Below are positions 1-7,929 of a stretch of 24,370 nt of DNA, one piece after another. Below the pieces are notes generated by a model that saw only the letters and a program-made list of their open reading frames with translations, was not told the DNA's origin and searched no databases. A program made the translations under genes and the position numbers. Within the stretch, counting starts at the first letter, position 1. Every line of letters begins with the position of its first letter. Location: the NCBI GenBank assembly GCA_002408485.1, contig DHSP01000061.1, forward strand, positions 25,182-49,551, given 5' to 3'. This DNA is from Proteiniphilum sp. UBA5283 (GTDB lineage Bacteria; Bacteroidota; Bacteroidia; Bacteroidales; Dysgonomonadaceae).

Positions 1-1829
1 CCGTCGGGCATGCAGGAGCGTTTGAACTGCTGCGCAAAAAAACGCTTGTAGAATACTCTCAGCCACTGACCTATTTCGTCCGCAGCATAGGCTTTGCTAA
101 AAGCCTGGCAGGCGAGGAGAAAAATACGTTTTGGCCCATCGCCATACCGTAGCATGCGGTGCAGGAAAAAATCGTGCAGCACGTACGGGCCGACCACATG
201 TTCCGTCTTCTGGGCAATTTGTCCCTTTTTGTCTGCTGGCAGCAGTTCGGGACTGAATGGTGTATCCAGTACATCGTGAAGGATGCTGCGGGCCGGTTCT
301 TCCATCCTGTGATCGGCAATCCATCGTACCAGTGTGGCAACCAGCGTCTTTGGCACACTGGCATTCACGGCATACATCGACATGTGGTCTCCGTTGTATG
401 TAGCCCATCCAAGGGCAAGTTCCGACAAGTTTCCGGTACCCACCACCAGCCCGCCTGTCTTATTGGCATAATCCATCAGGATCTGGGTACGTTCGCGCGC
501 CTGACTATTTTCGTAGGTCACGTTATGCTTATCGACGGGGTGCCCGATATCCCTGAAATGTTGAGTGACAGCTTCCACAATGGAAATCTCCTTCAGGGTC
601 ACGCCAGTCGATTTCATCAGTTCCACGGCGTTGTGATAGGTCCTCTTTGTGGTGCCAAACCCCGGCATGGTAATCCCGTGAATATTTTCACGGGGCAGGC
701 CGAGGGTATCGAATGCCTTTATCGTTACCAGGAGAGCAAGGGTGGAGTCCAGTCCTCCCGAAATGCCCAGGACGGCCGTCGTTGCCCCGGTATGCCGGAG
801 CCGTTGTGCCAATCCGTGTGTCTGGATCTGGAATACTTCCTGGAGATGTTCACCGGCCGTATCTTCGGATGGAATAAACGGGTATGGATTGAATGTCCGG
901 TACCATTTGCCGGCATTGACCGAAGGAATCATGCAATCGATCTCCAAGGAGCAGTCCGGCATGATTGTCAGATAATTGGTGTTTTTAATCCGGTCGTGTC
1001 GTAATGCATCTATATCGATATCTGCGATGATCAATTCGCTTTCTAAAGAGAAACGTTTCGACTCGGCCAGCAGCGATCCGTTCTCTGCAATCAGGCAGGC
1101 TCCGGAGAAGACCAGGTCGGTGGTCGACTCGCCCTGGCCGGCCGAAGCATAGACATAGGCAGCGTTGCATTGACCCGACTGCTGAATCACCAGTGACTTC
1201 CTGTATTGGTGTTTGCCCACCAGCTCGTTGCTGGCCGAGAGATTGAACAGGATATCCGCTCCCTGCAGTGCCAGGGCAGAGGAGGGAGGAGCGGGTGCCC
1301 AGAGGTCTTCGCATATCTCGATGCCGAAATTTGCATACGGGGTGTGGAAAATCATGCCTCCGGGAGTGATGGGCACCTTTTCGCCGTGCATATCCACCGA
1401 AAACAAATGCAAATCGTTCCCCGAGGCGAACCATCTTTTTTCATAGAATTCCCGGTCGTTGGGAATGTTTTTTTTGGGTACCAACCCCAATATGCCTTCG
1501 GCCGATATCACGGCGGCGACATTAAAAAGGCTGCTGCTGATTTTTAGTGGCAGCCCCACGATAGCGACGAGGAACGGCTTTTCTTTCATAAAGGCCGTTA
1601 GCTCTGCCAGTGAGTCCACAGCTTTGCGCTGCAGGGCTTCCTGAAAGAAGAGGTCACCGCAGGTGTATCCTGTGATGGATAGTTCGGGAAAACAGACAAT
1701 CTGTACATTTTCCTTTACGGCTCTTTCAATCACCGCCTTCATTTCCTGGGTGTTGAAAGCGCAGTCTGCGACCCTCAACCTGGGTGATGCGGCTGCCACC
1801 CGAAGAAATCCGAACTCATTTATCTGCAT
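1..1829 (-). CDS. nadE: Glutamine-dependent NAD+ synthetase, C-terminus cut by window edge
   Basis: This cytosolic enzyme makes NAD+ from deamido-NAD+, ATP and glutamine, the last step of NAD synthesis. I read 609 codons from the ATG at 1829 with no stop before base 1. The N-terminal nitrilase-type glutaminase domain shows its Glu-Lys-Cys triad: E49 in CFPELSITGY, K119 or K120 in LVPKKNIPN, and C173 in GIEICEDLW. The ammonia-dependent synthetase domain follows, with the ATP-pyrophosphatase loop GISGGLDST (SGGLDS at 357-362). The last visible residues, FKRSCMPD, match the usual end region of the family, so only a short tail is missing. It lies 103 bases downstream of the HAD gene on the same strand, and that gap holds its own candidate promoter and three spaced repeats. 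The family assignment is secure. Confidence 0.95.
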   Translation of the reverse strand, partial: MQINEFGFLRVAAASPRLRVADCAFNTQEMKAVIERAVKENVQIVCFPELSITGYTCGDLFFQEALQRKAVDSLAELTAFMKEKPFLVAIVGLPLKISSSLFNVAAVISAEGILGLVPKKNIPNDREFYEKRWFASGNDLHLFSVDMHGEKVPITPGGMIFHTPYANFGIEICEDLWAPAPPSSALALQGADILFNLSASNELVGKHQYRKSLVIQQSGQCNAAYVYASAGQGESTTDLVFSGACLIAENGSLLAESKRFSLESELIIADIDIDALRHDRIKNTNYLTIMPDCSLEIDCMIPSVNAGKWYRTFNPYPFIPSEDTAGEHLQEVFQIQTHGLAQRLRHTGATTAVLGISGGLDSTLALLVTIKAFDTLGLPRENIHGITMPGFGTTKRTYHNAVELMKSTGVTLKEISIVEAVTQHFRDIGHPVDKHNVTYENSQARERTQILMDYANKTGGLVVGTGNLSELALGWATYNGDHMSMYAVNASVPKTLVATLVRWIADHRMEEPARSILHDVLDTPFSPELLPADKKGQIAQKTEHVVGPYVLHDFFLHRMLRYGDGPKRIFLLACQAFSKAYAADEIGQWLRVFYKRFFAQQFKRSCMPD

Positions 1830-1855
1830 ATTTTAGGAGATTACAGCTGTTCCTG

Positions 1856-1863
1856 CAAAGTTA
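1856..1863 (-). promoter_or_regulatory. Candidate nadE promoter, -7 box TAACTTTG
   Basis: Read on the minus strand, TAACTTTG fits the Bacteroidota -7 consensus TAnnTTTG exactly and is followed by C, as is common. It lies 27 bases upstream of the nadE ATG. No clear TTTG -33 box sits 19-21 bases further upstream; that position is occupied by the CGGAT repeats. This is a match to a known consensus only. Confidence 0.5.
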
Positions 1864-1871
1864 GTAAAAAT

Positions 1872-1898
1872 CGGATAAATTACGGATAAGAAACGGAT
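1872..1898. repeat. Three CGGAT direct repeats with an 11-bp period upstream of nadE
   Basis: CGGAT occurs on the plus strand at 1872, 1883 and 1894, exactly one helical turn apart; the first two copies extend to CGGATAA. For minus-strand transcription of nadE the array lies just upstream of the -7 box, over the expected -33 region. Such phasing suits a protein binding one face of the DNA. No regulator is named. Confidence 0.4.
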
Positions 1899-1932
1899 CT
1901 CTTACATTTGAGGAGGATGTGAAGAGGTTGAT

Positions 1933-2673
1933 TTATACGATAATTGACTTTGTCAGGTGGATTATTTCCGGTATTGCTCCAAGTAAGTCGGTCATGGAGT
2001 GAAAGACAATGGCTGCGCCTGCATTTGTCAATACCGAGTCCGGAAGCGGGCCTGTATTGACAGCAATGGTGAAGATGCCTGCACCTACTGCCGCTTCGAT
2101 ACCCAATGGCGCATTCTCTATCACGATGGCCTGGTTGGGCTGCAGGTTGCCACCCTTTTCCAGTCCCATCAGGAATGGTTCGGGATGGGGCTTCCCGTGT
2201 ACCACGTCAAAGGCAGTTACCATTGTTTCCGGTGTAAAGATGCCGGGAAAATGGGTGTCGAGGCGGTTTAGCAGGGAAGGCTGACCGGATCCGGTGACCA
2301 GCACAGGTTTTAATCCGTTTTTACTTACATAGTCCAGTACTTCTTTGGCGCCCGGCATGGTGGCGCCGCTGTTGTATTGCTGAAACAGCTCCGATTTCCG
2401 GGCATAAATTCTCTGCTCTTCTTCCTCCGTAGCGTCACGCTGCAGGTTTCGTTGAAAAACGGCGTTGATGGTCGACTTTCCGATTCTGCCTTCCTGAAGG
2501 TAAAACTCGTAGGGTATGTGTTGCAGGTTGAGTTCGTCCATCGTTTGCTGCCACGATTTGTCGTGAGCCGGCATAGAGTCATACAACACGCCGTCCATAT
2601 CGAAGATGACGGCCTTGAGGTCAAAGCTGCGATACTGATTCTGTCGCAGGTATTCTTTTAATAATTTATTCAT
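1933..2673 (-). CDS. HAD-superfamily hydrolase, beta-phosphoglucomutase-like
   Basis: This 246-aa protein is a haloacid-dehalogenase-type phosphatase or phosphomutase acting on a small phosphorylated metabolite, probably a sugar phosphate. Motif I is FDMDGVLYDS, with nucleophile D25 and acid/base D27. Motif II is VLVTGSG, and the conserved Lys is in GKPHPEPF. Motif III reads IENAPLG (E186-N187) where many relatives have EDAP/EDSP. The helical cap lies between motifs I and II. The length fits the beta-PGM/YcjU group. The substrate cannot be read from sequence. The gene stands after the terminator that follows pgi and before nadE, all on the same strand. A link to hexose-phosphate metabolism through pgi is only suggestive. 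Confidence 0.85.
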   Translation of the reverse strand: MNKLLKEYLRQNQYRSFDLKAVIFDMDGVLYDSMPAHDKSWQQTMDELNLQHIPYEFYLQEGRIGKSTINAVFQRNLQRDATEEEEQRIYARKSELFQQYNSGATMPGAKEVLDYVSKNGLKPVLVTGSGQPSLLNRLDTHFPGIFTPETMVTAFDVVHGKPHPEPFLMGLEKGGNLQPNQAIVIENAPLGIEAAVGAGIFTIAVNTGPLPDSVLTNAGAAIVFHSMTDLLGAIPEIIHLTKSIIV

Positions 2674-2681
2674 TTCTTTTT

Positions 2682-2721
2682 ACAATAAAACCGCTGAGCC
2701 ACTTAATGTAGCTCGGCGGTT
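2682..2721 (-). terminator. Hairpin terminator after pgi
   Basis: On the minus strand, AACCGC-C-GAGC pairs with GCTC-A-GCGGTT (one internal mismatch) around a loop of about 11 bases. A T-rich run, TTTTATTGTA, follows at once. It starts 20 bases after the pgi stop codon and ends just before the HAD start, so it should separate lysS-gpsA-pgi from the HAD gene. Confidence 0.7.
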
Positions 2722-2741
2722 CTCCCAAAAATTTTGAGTTT

Positions 2742-4091
2742 TTACAGTCTTGCCTTGATGGCTCTTGTGGCTTCTTCGTATCCCGGCTTTTCGAGGAGAG
2801 CAAACATGTTTTTCTTATAGGCTTCCACACCTGGCTGATTGAATGGGTTGATCCCCAGCAGGTAGCCGCTGATGCCGCAAGCCTTCTCAAAGAAATAGAT
2901 CAGCTGCCCGATGTACTTTTCGTTTAGCTCGGGCAGTTCGATCAACAGGTTGGGTACACCTCCGTCTACGTGTGCAATGCGGGTCCCTAGCTCTGCCATC
3001 TTGTTTACCTCGTCCACTCTTTTTCCTTCCAGGAAGTTGAGCCCGTCGAGATCCCGCTTGTCGTGTGGAATTTGTACTTTCTTATTCGGCTCTTTCACCG
3101 AAATCACAGTTTCAAAGATGGTGCGCTCCCCTTCCTGAATCCACTGGCCCATAGAGTGCAGATCGGTCGTGAAATCCACAGCAGCCGGGAAAATGCCTAC
3201 GTTTTCTTTTCCTTCGCTTTCGCCGTAGAGTTGCTTCCACCATTCGGCCAGGAAGTGGAGTTTAGGGTGGTAGTTGACCAGGATCTCAATCTTCTTGCCC
3301 TGTTTGTAGAGTTCGTTGCGAATTACCGCGTAGATGGCCGGGAGGTTGTAGTCGAAAGAGGTAGACGGTTCCGTCGCCTTTTCAATTTCAGCGGCCCCGG
3401 CCACCAGCTTGCGGATGTTTATTCCCGCCACAGCAATAGGGAGCAGACCGACCGGTGTAAGCACTGAATAGCGTCCGCCTACATTGTCGGGGATGACAAA
3501 TGTTTTGTATCCTTCCGTGGTGGCCAGAGAGCGAAGCGCCCCTTTGGAGGCGTCGGTGATGGCAACAATTCGTTGTCTGGCTTCGTCCTTGCCCACCTTG
3601 CTCTCCAACATGTCTTTCAATAGACGGAATGCAATGGCCGGTTCGGTGGTCGTGCCCGATTTGGAGATGTTGATTATGCCAAACTCTCGGTTGTCCAGCC
3701 AGTCCATGAGCTCATGCAGGTAATCCTCACCGATGTTGTTGCCCGCATAGAGGATGACTGGGTTTTTACGTTTTTCTTTTTCATAAAGCCAATCGAAAGA
3801 GTCAGAGAGGGCATCGATGACCGCTCGGGCTCCCAGATAACTTCCCCCTATGCCTACCACCACAACGGCATCGCAGTGGGTGCGCAACACAGTCGCCGCA
3901 TCTTCTATCTCCCTGAAGTCTTCTTCGGTGATGGAAGAGGGTAGGTTCACCCACCCCAGAAAATCGTTGCCCTCGCGCGATCCGTCGTGTAAAGCTAGGT
4001 TGCAGGCTGAGGCACGAGCCGATTGATTCAGAATTGATTCTTCTGATAGAAAATCGAATACCTGTTTGATGTTTAGTTGAATACTATCCAT
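2742..4091 (-). CDS. pgi: Glucose-6-phosphate isomerase
   Basis: This 449-aa cytosolic enzyme interconverts glucose-6-phosphate and fructose-6-phosphate in glycolysis and gluconeogenesis. The length is that of the short bacterial form, as in Bacillus and Bacteroides. The sugar-phosphate-binding SIS fold shows GIGGSYLGARAV from about residue 80 and the phosphate-binding Ser/Thr stretch ISKSGTTTEP. The family signature region YGESEGKENVG starts at Y289, and TDLHSMGQW follows. It is the last gene of a lysS-gpsA-pgi run on the minus strand and is followed by a hairpin terminator. The gap to gpsA is 115 bases, so it could also have its own promoter, although I see no consensus -7 box there. Confidence 0.97.
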   Translation of the reverse strand: MDSIQLNIKQVFDFLSEESILNQSARASACNLALHDGSREGNDFLGWVNLPSSITEEDFREIEDAATVLRTHCDAVVVVGIGGSYLGARAVIDALSDSFDWLYEKEKRKNPVILYAGNNIGEDYLHELMDWLDNREFGIINISKSGTTTEPAIAFRLLKDMLESKVGKDEARQRIVAITDASKGALRSLATTEGYKTFVIPDNVGGRYSVLTPVGLLPIAVAGINIRKLVAGAAEIEKATEPSTSFDYNLPAIYAVIRNELYKQGKKIEILVNYHPKLHFLAEWWKQLYGESEGKENVGIFPAAVDFTTDLHSMGQWIQEGERTIFETVISVKEPNKKVQIPHDKRDLDGLNFLEGKRVDEVNKMAELGTRIAHVDGGVPNLLIELPELNEKYIGQLIYFFEKACGISGYLLGINPFNQPGVEAYKKNMFALLEKPGYEEATRAIKARL

Positions 4092-4206
4092 GATTATGCT
4101 GTTTTAGTCAATGAGATTTTATTCATTTTTGTCGATTGAGATGATGCTGAAGCTTTTTTTCAGTTTGGTAACGTCTGATGATTCGTGGCAGCCTGCATTT
4201 ATCCCT

Positions 4207-5205
4207 TCAGAAAAAATCGATCAACTTGTTGATGGCAGCCTGTGGTGGCATCTTTTCATAAAGGATCTGGTATACTGTCTCTGCAATGGGTATGCTTGCC
4301 TTAAACTGTTTGTTCAGTTCGTAAATACACTTTGCCCCGTAGTACCCTTCAGCAATCATCTCCATTTCCAGTTGTGCCGTTTTGACCGAATAGCCTTTCC
4401 CGATCATGGCGCCGAGAGTGCGGTTGCGGCTAAACTGTGAATAGCCGGTCACGAGCATATCTCCCAGGTAATGTTGTTCGGTAATGTTTCGTTCAATAGG
4501 CACAACACTATCGAGGAAGTGGGACATCTCCTTCGCGCAATTGCTCATCAGCACTGCCTGAAAATTGTCGCCGTATAGCAGTCCCTGACAGATGCCTGCT
4601 GCGATGGCATAAATATTTTTTAAAACAGACGCCAGCTCAATGCCCACCACATCGTTCGATACGCGTGCCTTCAGTAGCCTCGACGTTATAGCTTCGGCCA
4701 GCAACGTCGCTTTGGTTTGATCCTTGCTTGCCACCGTCAGAAACGACAGCCGTTCCAGTGCGACCTCCTCAGCGTGACAAGGCCCCGAAATAACGCCGAT
4801 GTTTTCCAGGGGGATTTTGTAATTGGATGCAAGAAATTCGCTCATCACCATGTTGTCGTTGGGGATGATTCCCTTCAGTGCCGATACCATGAACTTGTCG
4901 CGAAAGGTACTGTTCCATATTCTGCGAAAATATTGTTTCACATAAGGAGATGGAATGGCAATGATGACCGTATCCGACTCCTTGATGGCTTTCTCAAAGT
5001 TGGAATAAAAGGTGATCTGGGCCAGGTTGAACTTTACGTTGGTCAGGTATCCGGGATTATGCCCCAGCTTGTAAAATCCTTCTATCTGTTCGTCGCGGCG
5101 GATGAACCAGTTCATGTGTTTCTGGTTCATCAGCACAATTTTAGCCAGTGCCGTACCCCAGGTGCCACCCCCCAAAATACAGATTTTTCCGATTGAATCC
5201 GTCAT
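4207..5205 (-). CDS. gpsA: Glycerol-3-phosphate dehydrogenase [NAD(P)+]
   Basis: This 332-aa cytosolic enzyme reduces dihydroxyacetone phosphate to sn-glycerol-3-phosphate, the backbone for phospholipids. The N-terminal Rossmann loop is ILGGGTWGTALAKI (residues 10-23). SALKGI and ASVLKNIYAIAAG hold the conserved lysines of the active site. The family motif GPxxAEEV appears as GPCHAEEVA, with G141 its first residue. The length is normal. The start is 27 bases after the lysS stop, so the two are almost certainly co-transcribed. The order lysS-gpsA-pgi is one I know from Bacteroides genomes. Confidence 0.96.
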   Translation of the reverse strand: MTDSIGKICILGGGTWGTALAKIVLMNQKHMNWFIRRDEQIEGFYKLGHNPGYLTNVKFNLAQITFYSNFEKAIKESDTVIIAIPSPYVKQYFRRIWNSTFRDKFMVSALKGIIPNDNMVMSEFLASNYKIPLENIGVISGPCHAEEVALERLSFLTVASKDQTKATLLAEAITSRLLKARVSNDVVGIELASVLKNIYAIAAGICQGLLYGDNFQAVLMSNCAKEMSHFLDSVVPIERNITEQHYLGDMLVTGYSQFSRNRTLGAMIGKGYSVKTAQLEMEMIAEGYYGAKCIYELNKQFKASIPIAETVYQILYEKMPPQAAINKLIDFF

Positions 5206-5232
5206 AATGTTTCTCAGAAAGTCCGGTTGTAA

Positions 5233-6963
5233 TTATTCCGATGTATTGGCTATCCAGGTTTTAACCTCCTCAGGCGTGGGATTGTTCAATCCCATTTTGA
5301 ACTTTTTGTTCAGGCCGCAAATTTCCTGATGAAATTTGTTTGGGTTCACTTCCTGCAGGCTCTTTACCTGCAGATACCCTGCTTTTTGAATGAGGGCAAC
5401 CCATTCTTCCGGGATGCCTGCTTGCATATAGTCCGACACTGTGTCTCTTTTTACTTTCTTCTCCGGGCGCATTAGCGGAAAGAGCAGTACCTCCTGGATA
5501 GTCGTCTGTCCTGTCAACAGCATCGCAAGCCGATCCATCCCTATGCCCATGCCCGAAGTGGGAGGCATCCCGTATTCGAGAGCACGCAGAAAGTCCTGGT
5601 CAATGAACATTGCCTCGTCGTCGCCTTTTTCGGAAAGACGCAGTTGCTCCTCAAAGCGTGCGCGCTGATCAATGGGATCGTTCAGTTCGGAGTAGGCATT
5701 GGCCAGCTCCTTTCCGTTAACCATCAGCTCGAAACGTTCCGTCAACTCCGGATTGTCACGGTGGCGTTTGCAAAGGGGCGACATCTCAATGGGGTAGTCG
5801 ATGACGAAGGTGGGTTGTATGTATTTCCCTTCGGCCTTCTCCCCAAAGATCTCGTCGATCAGTTTTCCCTTACCCATCGTCTCATCCTGCTCCACACCCA
5901 ACTTTTTGCACACATCACGAAGCTGCTCTTCGTCCATGCCGCTGATGTCGATGCCGGTATGTTCACGGATTGCATCGATCATCGTCACTCTTTTGTAGGG
6001 AGCCTTGAAATCAATTTCCTGATCTCCCACTTTCACTTTTGTGGTACCCAGAACTTCCAGGGCTACGTGCTCCAACATCTGCTCGGTAAATTCCATCATC
6101 CACCGGTAGTCTTTATAGGCCACATAAATCTCCATTACGGTAAACTCGGGATTGTGCGTCCTGTCCATCCCCTCATTGCGGAAGTTACGGGAAAATTCGT
6201 ACACCCCTTCAAATCCGCCAACAATCAGTCGTTTCAAGTACAATTCATTGGCAATGCGGAGATAGAGGTCGATGTCGAGAGCATTCATGTGTGTGATGAA
6301 CGGACGGGCGGCAGCACCTCCGGGTATACTTTGCAGTACAGGGGTGTCCACCTCCAGATATCCCTGCTGGTTAAAATAAGTCCGCATGGCATCGAAGATG
6401 CGGGTACGTTTCACAAAAATATCTTTTACGTTGTCGTTTACCAGCAGGTCTACATAGCGTTGTCGAAAGCGCAGCTCAGGATCGGTAAGCTTGTCGTAGG
6501 CCACGCCATCTTTCATTTTTACAACCGGTAACGGTCTGAGTGACTTGGATAAGATGGTCAGCGTTTCTGCGTGTACCGATATCTCTCCCGTCTGCGTGCG
6601 AAAGACGAAGCCTGTAATCCCCACGAAGTCACCGATGTCTGTCAGTTTTTTAAATACGAGGTTGTACAGCTCTTTATTCTCACCCGGGCAAATGTCGTCG
6701 CGGGTAATGTAAACCTGGATGCGTCCCCTGGAGTCCATCAGTTCTATGAATGAGGCTTTCCCCATGATGCGTCGGGTCATGATGCGTCCTGCGATGCTTA
6801 CCCTGCGATGTTCCGTTTCGTCGTTGAAGTCGTTTTTTATATCTGTGGACCAGGCGTTTACTTCATACAGGGCGGCGGGGTAGGGTTCCACTCCCAGTTG
6901 TCTCAATTCATCCAGACTCTGCCGGCGTATGATTTCCTGTTCGCTCAGTTCTAAATTTTGCAT
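5233..6963 (-). CDS. lysS: Lysyl-tRNA synthetase, class II
   Basis: LysS charges tRNA-Lys with lysine using ATP. The OB-fold anticodon-binding domain is N-terminal (about residues 50-150, with VSIAGRIMTRRIMGKASFIEL). The class II catalytic domain carries motif 2 at FRNEGMDRTHNPEFT (from F261) and motif 3 at GMGIGMDRLAML (about 471-482). A tail of some 75 residues after motif 3, rich in Lys and helix-forming residues, is typical of Bacteroidota LysS. The frame is open further upstream to a TTG at 6990, but I chose the ATG at 6963 because the protein then starts MQNLELSEQE, like known relatives, at 576 aa. A candidate -7 box lies 42 bases upstream. Confidence 0.97.
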   Translation of the reverse strand: MQNLELSEQEIIRRQSLDELRQLGVEPYPAALYEVNAWSTDIKNDFNDETEHRRVSIAGRIMTRRIMGKASFIELMDSRGRIQVYITRDDICPGENKELYNLVFKKLTDIGDFVGITGFVFRTQTGEISVHAETLTILSKSLRPLPVVKMKDGVAYDKLTDPELRFRQRYVDLLVNDNVKDIFVKRTRIFDAMRTYFNQQGYLEVDTPVLQSIPGGAAARPFITHMNALDIDLYLRIANELYLKRLIVGGFEGVYEFSRNFRNEGMDRTHNPEFTVMEIYVAYKDYRWMMEFTEQMLEHVALEVLGTTKVKVGDQEIDFKAPYKRVTMIDAIREHTGIDISGMDEEQLRDVCKKLGVEQDETMGKGKLIDEIFGEKAEGKYIQPTFVIDYPIEMSPLCKRHRDNPELTERFELMVNGKELANAYSELNDPIDQRARFEEQLRLSEKGDDEAMFIDQDFLRALEYGMPPTSGMGIGMDRLAMLLTGQTTIQEVLLFPLMRPEKKVKRDTVSDYMQAGIPEEWVALIQKAGYLQVKSLQEVNPNKFHQEICGLNKKFKMGLNNPTPEEVKTWIANTSE

Positions 6964-7005
6964 GTTTTGATTGAATTGTTTGAGCAGCAATGCCCAAATT
7001 TTTCA

Positions 7006-7013
7006 CAAAAGTA
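7006..7013 (-). promoter_or_regulatory. Candidate lysS promoter, -7 box TACTTTTG
   Basis: On the minus strand TACTTTTG fits TAnnTTTG, 42 bases before the chosen lysS ATG. No TTTG -33 box is visible at the expected spacing. The placement is reasonable but the support is one short motif. Confidence 0.35.
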
Positions 7014-7035
7014 CAAAATAATTCAGTACGAATGG

Positions 7036-7278
7036 TTACTTTTTTCCGGAGACTATCACTTCAAGCCAATTTCCATGTCTGCCACTGTCCAGGACAGCGT
7101 TGATGCCCGCTTTCGTCAGGCGAGCCGGTAACCGCGATCGTGTAGCCCGTACCTGTTTGTCAGATTCTATCCTATGGGGATCTGTGAAAAGAAGTGGCGA
7201 TAAAGTGTTGATGTGTTGAGGGTTGTCTTTGTTTTTCAGGTAGGTGAATTTTTGGAAAATAATTAAAGAAATATTTCT
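7036..7278 (-). pseudogene. Possible 3' remnant of an unidentified gene
   Basis: On the minus strand, 80 sense codons run from just inside the palindrome down to a TAA at 7036-7038. The translation ends LDSGRHGNWLEVIVSGKK and has the mixed hydrophobic/charged pattern of a folded protein C-terminus, but there is no ATG or TTG in frame and the only GTG is near the end. An in-frame TAA at 7279-7281 closes it upstream. It could be the tail of a gene cut when the hydrogenase island arrived, or a chance open frame. I do not recognise the family. Confidence 0.3.
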
Positions 7279-7283
7279 TTAAT
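7262..7283. promoter_or_regulatory. Perfect 22-bp palindrome, candidate operator
   Basis: The 11-base half ATTAAAGAAAT is followed directly by its exact reverse complement, with no spacer; the next base pair outward does not match. It overlaps the -33 region of the candidate hydrogenase promoter, where a dimeric repressor or activator would sit. It is unlike the Fnr/Crp half-site TTGAT and unlike Rex sites as I know them. It is too AT-rich and lacks a following T-run in the right place to be a convincing terminator. Confidence 0.55.
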
Positions 7284-7305
7284 CCCGGGAGTTATATTAT
7301 ATTTG
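7274..7305 (+). promoter_or_regulatory. Candidate promoter of the set 1 hydrogenase operon
   Basis: TATATTTG at 7298-7305 fits the Bacteroidota -7 box TAnnTTTG. TTTC at 7274-7277 lies 20 bases upstream, within the normal 19-21 spacing, and differs from the TTTG -33 consensus by one base. The -33 element lies inside the 22-bp palindrome, so binding there would affect initiation. The leader to the hydC ATG is about 85 bases. Confidence 0.6.
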
Positions 7306-7398
7306 TAAGGGAATATAGTGCGGATTTACAGGGTTAAAGAACTTCTGTAGCTTGTTGTATATGTCAGTTGTGGTGTGCCTTTTTTTAAAATCTGTCTT

Positions 7399-7920
7399 AT
7401 GGAAACACTTGCCAATATTCCAGTCCCGGGAGAGGTCCTCGATGAGATTATAGAAAAACAGCGGGGGAAGCCCGGCATGTTGCTTGCTACGCTGGAAGAG
7501 GCGCAAGGAAAAAGCCAATGGAAATATCTTCCCGGTGAAACGCTTGCGGAGGTCTCAAAAAAACTGAATATCCCTTATACCCGGGTATATAGCGTAGCGA
7601 CCTTTTATTCTTATTTTAATCTGAAGCCTCAGGGTGAGCACGTCGTTGTAGTCTGCAGGGGTACGGCTTGTCATACAAAGGGGTCAAAAGCCCTGCTGGA
7701 TGAGGTTGCTGATATTTTGGGAATTGAAAAAGATGCGGATGGTGCGGATTCCTTCTATACCACTTCCGACCATCTGTTTACTGTGAAAACGGTGGCATGT
7801 TTTGGCCAGTGCGCTCAGTCACCTGTTGTTGAGGTGGATGGGGTTATTCATAGTAATGTGAATGCGCAGAAGTTGCTGAAGATCATGAGCCGGGTAAAAA
7901 AGAAAAAACCAGAAAAATAA
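7399..7920 (+). CDS. hydC: NuoE/HydC-type [2Fe-2S] subunit, set 1
   Basis: This 173-aa thioredoxin-like ferredoxin subunit is of the NuoE/HydC family, which passes electrons next to the NADH-binding flavoprotein in bifurcating hydrogenases. A helical N-terminal part (about 1-75, with IPYTRVYSVATFYSYF) precedes the cluster domain. The four expected ligands are C86 and C91 (CRGTAC) and C134 and C138 (CFGQC). The frame is open to a GTG at 7375, but I prefer the ATG at 7399; neither has a good ribosome site. The stop is 9 bases before the fusion flavoprotein, so this is the first gene of a three-gene unit under the 7274-7305 promoter. The Lys-rich tail is unremarkable. Confidence 0.88.
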   Translation: METLANIPVPGEVLDEIIEKQRGKPGMLLATLEEAQGKSQWKYLPGETLAEVSKKLNIPYTRVYSVATFYSYFNLKPQGEHVVVVCRGTACHTKGSKALLDEVADILGIEKDADGADSFYTTSDHLFTVKTVACFGQCAQSPVVEVDGVIHSNVNAQKLLKIMSRVKKKKPEK

Positions 7921-7929
7921 AACAATCCT

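Larger units (their letters stand above)
6964..7398. other. Divergent intergenic region between lysS and the hydrogenase island
   Basis: This 435-base stretch separates minus-strand lysS from plus-strand hydC. It contains a candidate lysS -7 box (7006-7013), a minus-strand open stretch with no start codon that resembles the end of a lost gene (7036-7278), a perfect 22-bp palindrome (7262-7283) and a good promoter reading toward hydC (7274-7305). After the promoter there is an untranslated leader of roughly 85 bases with no structure I can name. Confidence 0.7.

Noticed and set aside
1903..1919. Plus-strand TACATTTG box followed by AGGAGG and ATG near the HAD gene end
   Set aside because: The ATG is followed at once by TGA, and transcription would run antisense to the HAD gene; the box is probably a chance match.
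6964..6990. TTG start giving LysS nine more residues
   Set aside because: The extension has no family similarity, while the ATG at 6963 gives the typical N-terminus and leaves the promoter box at a normal distance.
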